A program made the translations under genes and the position numbers. The notes below the pieces were generated by a model. That model saw only the letters and a list, made by a program, of their open reading frames with translations, searched no databases and was not told the DNA's origin. Shown here in pieces: positions 24,737 through 31,075 of a stretch of 31,075 nucleotides of DNA. The stretch covers positions 1-31,075 of the forward strand of contig CAYOVG010000030.1 in the NCBI GenBank assembly GCA_964407285.1. Reading direction: 5' to 3'. The DNA is from CAYOVG01 sp964407285 (lineage in GTDB: Bacteria > Desulfobacterota > Syntrophobacteria > Syntrophobacterales > Syntrophobacteraceae). How positions within the stretch are numbered: position 1 is the first letter of the stretch; each line of letters opens with the position of its first letter.

Positions 24737-26200
24737 ATGTCGAAATCACCTTTGATACAGCGGCCGAAACACCTGCTGGCCATATATGTCGAACCCTCTC
24801 GGGTGGAAATCGTCTGGGCCCATCGAAACTGGCGGACATGGCGTGCCGGTCTGCCCGAAGTTTTCGCCGTCGCCGACGGCGAAGCCCCATACGACCTTAT
24901 CGAAAGGTTGAATATTCGCCCGAAGGGCAAGAACACGGCCCTGGTCCTCTTCCTCTCGCGCTCCTACTATATTTTCCATCGCGAGTACTACCCGATCGCC
25001 ATCGAGGACCAGTTGGAGGAGACCCTTGCTTTTGACTGGCCGGACAACGTCTTCTACGAAAATGGCCAGACTCTTCATTTTCACGGCGCGCCGGTCGGCG
25101 CCGGGGATTTCCTGTCGGTTCCCGTTTTTGCCTTGCGCCAGGATATTTACGATAAGTTCGAACAGGCTTTGAACGCCGCATTGTTTCGTAATTTTGCCGT
25201 GGTTCCGAGTGCGCTCGCCTACAAGCGGTTCATGGAAAAACTTGATATGGGCAACGAAACGGGCGACTTCGTTCCCGTTGAAATCATGGGACGGCAGATC
25301 GACCCCGTACACCTGGAGATAAACCGGTTCAGAGGAGGAAAACTTCAGGATTCGTTGCTCATTCGAAACGACCAGGATACTCCGAAACTCTTCTGGGAAA
25401 ATGCCCGGTGCCTGGACGATCGTTCCGGCGAAGAAGTTCGGATACGGTTGCTGTGTTCCGTGAGTGAGTCCGGAGCGCAATACTGCGATGTGTGGAAAAG
25501 CAGGCAGCTTCCCCTCACGCTCGACGAGAGAGAGAATTCCCTCCTTTCATATTGGGTGGAGGACCTCTGGGCGCAGGAGCGGGTCCAGGGGTTCGGGGCG
25601 CCGGTGCAGCTTAAGCCCTGGAGCGTGCCCGTGGCGGCCTGGATCATGATTGTCTTTGTTGTGCTCTATGCCTTTTTCGTCGGCTTCAAGGCGCATGAGC
25701 GAAGTGTGCTGACGAAGTCTTTGCAGGATCTGGAAAGCAGGAGAGCCAAACTCGAAGCTCAGTGGAAACCCATCGAAAAATTGCAGAACCGTATCCCGCA
25801 ACTCCAGGAGGGCCAAAAGGCCCTGGCTCAGTTCGGCCAGGAAAACTACCCGGTAGTGGGAGTGCTCACGGTCCTCTCCCTGCATACTCCCGATGATACC
25901 TGGCTCAACTATTTCTCTACGAAGGGAAAGGAAGTCACCCTTCGGGGTGAAAGCAAATCGGCGATCAAGTATCTTTCCGATCTGAACAAGGTGCAGGGAT
26001 TCGAGGACGTGCGCTTTGGCTCGCCCGTGAGCAAGAATCCGGCATCGGATAAAGAAAGATTTCATATTCAGATGATGGTGAACCTCGAGAAACTCAAGAA
26101 GAGCCTGGAGAACCCGGCGACAGTCGAGGGGGGAGGGGATGCTTCCGGGAATCCCACCGCCGCTGCTCCCGATGTCTCTTTGAGCTTGAATGCGAAATAA
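24737..26200 (+). CDS. gspL: type II secretion protein GspL (PilM/PilN-like)
   Basis: 487 residues. The cytoplasmic part (1-295) has an actin-like/PilM-type outline. A membrane span at 297-317 (VPVAAWIMIVFVVLYAFFVGF) precedes a periplasmic coiled coil (~320-365) and a ferredoxin-like PilN-type end (WLNYFSTKGKEVTLRGESKSAIKYLSDL). It holds GspE at the membrane and joins GspM. The start is the ATG at 24737 after AAGGA. A 124-bp gap separates it from gspK. Confidence 0.87.
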   Translation: MSKSPLIQRPKHLLAIYVEPSRVEIVWAHRNWRTWRAGLPEVFAVADGEAPYDLIERLNIRPKGKNTALVLFLSRSYYIFHREYYPIAIEDQLEETLAFDWPDNVFYENGQTLHFHGAPVGAGDFLSVPVFALRQDIYDKFEQALNAALFRNFAVVPSALAYKRFMEKLDMGNETGDFVPVEIMGRQIDPVHLEINRFRGGKLQDSLLIRNDQDTPKLFWENARCLDDRSGEEVRIRLLCSVSESGAQYCDVWKSRQLPLTLDERENSLLSYWVEDLWAQERVQGFGAPVQLKPWSVPVAAWIMIVFVVLYAFFVGFKAHERSVLTKSLQDLESRRAKLEAQWKPIEKLQNRIPQLQEGQKALAQFGQENYPVVGVLTVLSLHTPDDTWLNYFSTKGKEVTLRGESKSAIKYLSDLNKVQGFEDVRFGSPVSKNPASDKERFHIQMMVNLEKLKKSLENPATVEGGGDASGNPTAAAPDVSLSLNAK

Positions 26201-26214
26201 AGGAAAGAAAGTCC

Positions 26215-26814
26215 ATGATGAATCTTCGGAAACTTTCGTGGAATGAAATAAGGAAGAACCAGGTGTCCATCCTGGCGGTCATTGCGACGCTGGTTGTGCT
26301 GTGGGTGGTCCATTCGCTCTGGTTGGGCCCCGGGTATCTCGAAACCTCCACACTGGTGACCCAGGTCCAGCAGCAAAAAAAGCTGATCGAGAAACTGGAA
26401 TCCAAGCTGAACCAGGGGCAGGGACTCAGGGCGCAACTGGAGAACCAGGAAAAAGAACTCGGACAAATGCGGAAGGGGTTGTTCCGGGGCAATGATCCGT
26501 ACCAGTTGGCGGCGTCGCTCAGTGAAATGTTTTCTCCCAGGGGTTCCCAGGAACTGAGCATCAAGAGCTACCAGGTGCTCGATACCAAGGAGTACGGCGT
26601 CTACCAGCAGGTGCGGCTGAAGTTCTACTTCATGGCGTCCATACAGGGGCTTCATCATTTCCTGGCGAGCCTCGATGATTCGGGAACGATTATCGCGGTA
26701 GACAACATGGACATCCGAAAGGGTGGAGGGAAAGGAGGTACGGACCTTGTAGTCAACGTAGTTCTGGCTGCATTGATGGAGAAGGGGGACAAGTCCGAAA
26801 AAAACAACACCTAG
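26215..26814 (+). CDS. gspM: type II secretion protein GspM (PilO-like)
   Basis: 199 residues. One membrane span at 16-37 (QVSILAVIATLVVLWVVHSLWL) is followed by a coiled coil (~48-85, QQQKKLIEKLESKLNQ) and a ferredoxin-like domain with LKFYFMASIQGLHHFLASL. This is the GspM/PilO outline. It starts 14 bp after gspL, with AAGGAAAG before the ATG. Confidence 0.85.
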   Translation: MMNLRKLSWNEIRKNQVSILAVIATLVVLWVVHSLWLGPGYLETSTLVTQVQQQKKLIEKLESKLNQGQGLRAQLENQEKELGQMRKGLFRGNDPYQLAASLSEMFSPRGSQELSIKSYQVLDTKEYGVYQQVRLKFYFMASIQGLHHFLASLDDSGTIIAVDNMDIRKGGGKGGTDLVVNVVLAALMEKGDKSEKNNT

Positions 26815-26827
26815 ACAGGGATTTTCT

Positions 26828-29182
26828 ATGAGAATGCATCGGGGTGTCTTTTTCCTTTTAGTGGTGTTCTTTATTTCAGGTTGCGCAACCGGCGGTTTCA
26901 ATGGATCAGGGGAGACCGGCGCACAAAGCCGGCCGCCCAAAACGCCTTTCGTCAGTCAACATATGCCGGGGAGCACTGTTCCGCCGTCCCCGGTGAGGCC
27001 GATAGAACCGGCGCCGGCCGTCCCCGGTGCGGTTCCCGATCCGGTCCCCAGTCCGATTCCCGGCGCCCTTCCCGGTCCAATACCCGGTATGTCCGCACAG
27101 GAGGCTTCCGTCACCCCGAGGATACCTCCCCCGAGCAAACCCGCCCATTTGGAAGCGGGCCTGATCGTTCCCCCGGGTCAGCCGGATATCAAGACCGCTC
27201 GCCTGGACGGTCCCAGGGAAAAAGTGGTGATAGATTTCGATAAGGCCGATATCACCGAGGTGACCAACACGATTTTCCAGGACTATCTGAAACTCAGCTA
27301 TGTTCTGGACCCCACCCTGCAAGGGCGGATCAGCCTTTACCTGGAAGGGGAATTCACCAAGGACGAACTTCTCCAGCAGATCATCAAAGCCTATGCGGCG
27401 AACAACGTTGCCGTCATTCCACGGAAAGGCATGTACCATATACAGCCGGTGCAGCGCGGGGCGGCCGGCGCTCTGCCGATAGCCGACTCCTTCGTGCTTC
27501 GCTCGGGCGAAGTCAGCGATCAGCCCGTGATCGTCATATACCGCATGCGCTATGTGGACGCCAAACAGACCGTCAACACTATCAGGCCTTTCATAACCGC
27601 CGGCAGACCCGTTATCGCCGAAGCGGCCTCGAACACCATCGTCTTTGCCGAGGATGCCGCCAACGCTCACTCCGTTGTCAGCATACTGAGAGCACTGGAC
27701 ATGAACATCCTGAAGGAAGTGGGGATGGAAATCGTTCCGCTCCGCGCCATTTCAGCCGAGGACGCTGCCGCGAGCATGGAAATGCTCATGAATAAACTCG
27801 ACATCTTCAAACAGGGCGTGTCGAGAGGAGCACTGGCGGTGCTTCCGCTGCAGCGTTTCGGAGGGGTGCTGGTGCTTGCCCAGGAACCGGAAATGCTCAA
27901 AGCGGCCAGGGAGTGGCTCCAGGCCCTGGATACCCAGGGGCAGGAGAGCGGAGAACAGATCCACATTTACTTCGTCGAAAACGGGCTTGCCGCCGACATT
28001 GCCGACATTCTCTCCCAGATGTATGGCGCCGGACCGGGGGAGGCCAGCGGAAGACGTACCGGACAGAGAATCGTGAGATCGCTCCAGCAGGACCGTACAG
28101 GCCTGGGCCAGGGGGGGCGCACCACTACAACAGGCGTAACGCCGGGTACCGGCCTGGGGCAGGGACAGAACCGTACGACGACGGGGACCCAGCCCGGTCA
28201 GACCGCTCAACGCGGCCCCACCATCTCAACCACTATCTCGGGCAATGTCATCATCGTACCTGATGAATCCAACAACGCCATTGTCGTCAGGGCCAACGCC
28301 AACGACTACGCCAGGATCAAGAAATCCATTCAGGCCCTGGATATCGTTCCGCGAGCGGTGCTCATCCAGGTGCTGATAGCCGAAGTAACCCTCACCGACG
28401 ACTTCGCGTACGGCGTGCAGTGGTTCCTCAAGAACAAAGGAATGGATATCGGCGGCAAGGACGGCAGGTACAGCACCGTACTCAATAACGGCACGCAGTT
28501 CAATCAGGACTTCAATCTCGGCACCGCCACCAGCCAGGGGCTGTCGCTTTTCTGGGGGAGCGTGTCGGGGGACATCGCTGCGCTGATAAATCTTCTGTCT
28601 TCAGCCACATACGTCCATGTACTTTCCAATCCCACACTTCTGGCTACCGACAATAAGGAAGCTTCCATTACGGTGGGCGGGCGCGAGCCGATCATCACTC
28701 AACAGCAACAATCGATAAACGCTACCGCCAACTCTAACATCATCAACAGCATTCAGTACGAAGATACGGGTATAATCCTTTCGGTGATTCCGCACATCAA
28801 TTCGGGTGGACTGGTGCGGATGGAAGTGGATCAGACGATACGGGACGCCGTGAGGAATACCACTTCGGGGATCGACTCGCCTGCCTTTACCGAACGGAAA
28901 GTGAGGACCACGCTGCTTGCCCAGAATGGGAATACCGTCGTGATCGGCGGCATCATCCGGGCCAATGACAACAAAACCAAGTCAGGGATACCTTTCCTGA
29001 GCAAGATTCCCGTCATTTCTCCCTTTTTCGGCTCGACCAGCGATACGATCACGCGCACGGAACTCATCATCGCCATCACCCCGCGGGTCGTAAGCCATGC
29101 GCAGGACCCGACGCACAGGGAATTCTACGACAGGCTGCGGCAGTTGCGACAGCGCATCGAGAAAGAAACCACGCCGCTGTAG
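26828..29182 (+). CDS. gspD: type II secretion outer-membrane secretin GspD, lipoprotein form
   Basis: 784 residues. A lipobox (FISGC, C19) ends the signal peptide, so this secretin is probably lipid-anchored and may reach the outer membrane without a separate pilotin. A Pro-rich linker (~36-105) follows. Domains N0 (131-207), N1 (236-292), N2 (300-370) and N3 (377-505) come next, the last split by a Gly/Thr-rich insertion (402-466). The secretin core (508-770) has VLIQVLIAEVTL, VLSNPTLLATDNKEA, VGGREPI, QYEDTGIILSVIP and GNTVVIGGIIR. It lacks a GspS-like domain at the end. It is the last gsp gene in the run. Confidence 0.95.
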   Translation: MRMHRGVFFLLVVFFISGCATGGFNGSGETGAQSRPPKTPFVSQHMPGSTVPPSPVRPIEPAPAVPGAVPDPVPSPIPGALPGPIPGMSAQEASVTPRIPPPSKPAHLEAGLIVPPGQPDIKTARLDGPREKVVIDFDKADITEVTNTIFQDYLKLSYVLDPTLQGRISLYLEGEFTKDELLQQIIKAYAANNVAVIPRKGMYHIQPVQRGAAGALPIADSFVLRSGEVSDQPVIVIYRMRYVDAKQTVNTIRPFITAGRPVIAEAASNTIVFAEDAANAHSVVSILRALDMNILKEVGMEIVPLRAISAEDAAASMEMLMNKLDIFKQGVSRGALAVLPLQRFGGVLVLAQEPEMLKAAREWLQALDTQGQESGEQIHIYFVENGLAADIADILSQMYGAGPGEASGRRTGQRIVRSLQQDRTGLGQGGRTTTTGVTPGTGLGQGQNRTTTGTQPGQTAQRGPTISTTISGNVIIVPDESNNAIVVRANANDYARIKKSIQALDIVPRAVLIQVLIAEVTLTDDFAYGVQWFLKNKGMDIGGKDGRYSTVLNNGTQFNQDFNLGTATSQGLSLFWGSVSGDIAALINLLSSATYVHVLSNPTLLATDNKEASITVGGREPIITQQQQSINATANSNIINSIQYEDTGIILSVIPHINSGGLVRMEVDQTIRDAVRNTTSGIDSPAFTERKVRTTLLAQNGNTVVIGGIIRANDNKTKSGIPFLSKIPVISPFFGSTSDTITRTELIIAITPRVVSHAQDPTHREFYDRLRQLRQRIEKETTPL

Positions 29183-29203
29183 TCCGGCGGATGGACATCT
29201 TCT

Positions 29204-29232
29204 GTTGCCGGCCGGGACCTCGGGCCGGCAAC
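29204..29232 (+). terminator. 10-bp hairpin after gspD
   Basis: GTTGCCGGCC (29204-29213) pairs perfectly with GGCCGGCAAC (29223-29232), 21 bases after the stop. A run of CCCC, not U, follows, so it may be a partial terminator or an RNA-stabilising end of the gsp transcript. Confidence 0.6.
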
Positions 29233-29411
29233 CCCTTCCACTATTGTCTTTTGACTCCGACCGACCTATCTTTACTTGGAAAAGCGCGTGCTTATGAAGG
29301 GCGAATCGTGTCCTTGCTTCAAGCTCCGCACTCATTCAGTCATAAAGATTGCTGTTGTTTCTCTCCTCCATACAAGAAAACCGCCGGGCCGGGTCAGGGA
29401 GTCGTTCAACA

Positions 29412-30596
29412 ATGCGAAAAACTATCATCATCGGATTCGCGATCACCTTGCTGCTTGCATCCAATACCGCCCTTGCACAAATACTGGGCGGCAATGGGGA
29501 CCTGAACCGAAATAACCCTCCTCCACATACCGCCGTCCCTCGTCCGCAGGTTCAAACCAAGACCGGGCAGACTGCCGGAGGCGGCGTCTCGGGACCGCCC
29601 GCGGGCGCTCAGGGGTTGGTGCAACAAGGGACCCAGGTCCTTACATCCGGCGGGTCTCGAGGGCAGAACCAAAATAGGGGAGCTGCTGGGTCGCGGGAGG
29701 AATCTCGCTACTGGAATTCCTATTTCGGCATCCGCTATGACAAGAACAGCATCTTCCTGCGGGATCAGTACAAACGGGAAAATGCCGGCAATCGACAGAC
29801 GACCCGGAACCCGGATCTCAGGCAGTCCGGCGCCAGGACGATGACGACGACCGGCACCACGCTGGGAACCGCGAATGCGGGAAATGCGATCGCATCGCCG
29901 GGTGGAGCGAACTCCGGGAGCGCTGCCGCCGGGAACACCGCGGTGACAAGCGGTGGTATGGCCATTACCGGCGGAGAAACCGGTATCGGTTCCCCAATGA
30001 GGGATTCGGGGATTTCGTCTCAACCCGGCTCTGCCGGTGGAGCTGCCCGGAACGCGCCCGCGAACAGGGGGACTGCCGGTAATATGGGCTACGGCAACCA
30101 CGGCAATCCCATGGCGGGCGGTTATCCATACGGCTATCCATATCGGCAGGGTGCTCAAAGTTACGGCAGTCCGGGCTATTCCGGTCCTAACCACGGCAGT
30201 CCGGGGTACGGCGGTAGTTCCGGCTACGGAAATCCCGGTTACGGCCCATCGCCTTGGGGCATCGGGGCGGCTAACCCGGGCGCCGGCGGTTTTTCGTACG
30301 GCGGCGGGGCTTCCAACGGTTCCACCATTTCGGGAAGTCCCAACGGAGCCATTGGCCCCTCCATCGGAAACCCGGCGCTGTCCACACCGGGTACCGGCTA
30401 TCCTCCCGCCATGATCGGCCCCTCGATCGGCAATCCGCCCGGCGCTGCTTCGCCCGGCGCAAATGCCGTCGTCGGCGGAGGGGGGGGAGGCAGTCCCGCC
30501 ATGGTGAGTCCGACCCGTGGAAACACCGGTCCTGTCAGTCCTTCGGCAGGGAAGAAAAATTCGGGAAAGGCGGAATTGAAGAATAGACAGGAATAG
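29412..30596 (+). CDS. exported Gly/Tyr/Ser/Asn-rich low-complexity protein of unknown function
   Basis: 394 residues from the ATG at 29412, with AGGGAG about 10 bases upstream; a longer frame to 29349 adds nothing signal-like. A Sec signal peptide (MRKTIIIGFAITLLLASNTALA, cut near 22) leads into a sequence with little predicted order. Residues 95-122 form an island (EESRYWNSYFGIRYDKNSIF and RDQYKREN) of mixed aromatic and charged residues. Residues ~226-290 are Gly/Tyr/Pro-rich with GSPGY (252-256, 262-266) and GYGNPGYG (271-278); GPSIGNP occurs at 315-321 and 336-342. The tail is basic. No Cys occurs. It lies 230 bp after the secretin gene and before a glycosyltransferase gene. I do not recognise a family; it may be a secreted substrate or surface partner of the type II system. 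Confidence 0.8.
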   Translation: MRKTIIIGFAITLLLASNTALAQILGGNGDLNRNNPPPHTAVPRPQVQTKTGQTAGGGVSGPPAGAQGLVQQGTQVLTSGGSRGQNQNRGAAGSREESRYWNSYFGIRYDKNSIFLRDQYKRENAGNRQTTRNPDLRQSGARTMTTTGTTLGTANAGNAIASPGGANSGSAAAGNTAVTSGGMAITGGETGIGSPMRDSGISSQPGSAGGAARNAPANRGTAGNMGYGNHGNPMAGGYPYGYPYRQGAQSYGSPGYSGPNHGSPGYGGSSGYGNPGYGPSPWGIGAANPGAGGFSYGGGASNGSTISGSPNGAIGPSIGNPALSTPGTGYPPAMIGPSIGNPPGAASPGANAVVGGGGGGSPAMVSPTRGNTGPVSPSAGKKNSGKAELKNRQE

Positions 30597-30658
30597 CGGA
30601 AGAAGTTATTAAACAGCAGAAGACGGTATGGAATAACGGGAGGAGGGGAGGTTCCGCT

Positions 30659-31075
30659 GTGAAAATCATGCTGTACTGCCAGCATGTCCTGGGGATCGGC
30701 CATTTTTTCAGGAGTATGGCGATTGCGGCCGCTCTCGACCGGCACAGGGTCCTTTTCGTGGAAGGGGGCGATCCGCTGAGCGGATTCGTGCCTCCGGCCC
30801 ACGTGGAAAGGGCGTTTCTGCCTCCGCTCATGATGGATGCGCAATTCAGAAGATTCGAGACATCCGGAAGAGACCCGGACGAAGTCAGGGCCGTGAGAAA
30901 AGATATTCTCATGGGCCTCTTCAACGATTTTTCACCCGATGTCCTCATCATCGAACTCTTTCCCTTCGGCCGAAAGGCCTTCGGCTTCGAACTCCTTCCG
31001 ATCCTCGACGGCATCCGCGCGGACAGCCTTCCTGTAAAGGTGGTTTGCAGCCTGAGGGACATTCTCGTTGAAAAG
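30659..31075 (+). CDS. predicted glycosyltransferase, COG4671-like (3' truncated by window)
   Basis: The first 139 codons of a gene that runs off the window. The GTG at 30659 follows GGGGAGG by eight bases. The start KIMLYCQHVLGIGHFFRSMAIAAAL resembles the N-terminus of COG4671 predicted glycosyltransferases (GT-B fold, MurG-like), which have this CQHxxGxGHxxRS pattern. LFVEGG, PDVLIIELFPFGRKAFGFELLP and CSLRDILVEK follow in the expected places. The acceptor is unknown. It may be co-transcribed with the upstream exported protein. Confidence 0.8.
   Translation, partial: MKIMLYCQHVLGIGHFFRSMAIAAALDRHRVLFVEGGDPLSGFVPPAHVERAFLPPLMMDAQFRRFETSGRDPDEVRAVRKDILMGLFNDFSPDVLIIELFPFGRKAFGFELLPILDGIRADSLPVKVVCSLRDILVEK

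Overview
The window looks like a chromosomal segment from a strictly anaerobic, GC-rich member of the former Deltaproteobacteria (Desulfobacterota), most like a sulfate-reducing or syntrophic bacterium of the Syntrophobacter type. This is inferred from gene content: an HdrA protein with a fused MvhD-like domain (electron bifurcation and redox), a rubrerythrin, HemW, and a type II secretion locus. No 16S rRNA or other taxonomic marker is present, so the assignment is not proven. No tRNA, rRNA, CRISPR array, phage gene or intact insertion sequence was seen.

Layout. 1-1774 (+): 3' part of the hdrA-mvhD fusion. 1775-2314: about 540 bp without a convincing gene, rich in palindromes, where the hdr operon seems to be cut short. 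2315-6264 (-): adenylosuccinate lyase (purB), a U32 peptidase-family protein and a small orphan protein resembling the partner of AbiEii-type nucleotidyltransferases. 6265-6866: a divergent control region with an operator-like palindrome, then rubrerythrin (+). 7365-7844: a repeat-bearing spacer. 7845-10953 (+): lepA and hemW, overlapping by 8 bp; HemW carries an in-frame insertion that looks like an intergenic repeat. 11094-11746 (+): a Phd/YefM-type antitoxin and PIN-domain toxin pair with its own promoter. 11953-13703 (+): a NodI/NodJ-like ABC-2 exporter behind a candidate promoter and operator. 13892-14449 (+): a small rhomboid protease, convergent with a UbiG-like methyltransferase (14528-15322, -). 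15378-15608 (-): a small, apparently broken gene. 15959-18550 (+): a cNMP/CBS/DUF294 nucleotidyltransferase-like protein and a DEDDh 3'-5' exonuclease.

18932-29182 (+) is a compact type II secretion locus in the order gspE-F-H-I-J-K-L-M-D. GspE is the ATPase, GspF the inner-membrane platform, GspH/I/J/K the (minor) pseudopilins, GspL/M the linking platform, and GspD a lipoprotein secretin. No gspG (major pseudopilin), gspC, gspN or gspO lies between gspE and the end of the window. Directly behind the secretin, after a strong hairpin, comes a 394-residue exported protein rich in Gly, Tyr, Ser and Asn with internal repeats and one short aromatic/charged island. I could not assign it to a family, and it is the best candidate here for something undescribed, possibly a substrate or surface partner of this secretion system. 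The window ends in the first 139 codons of a COG4671-like predicted glycosyltransferase.
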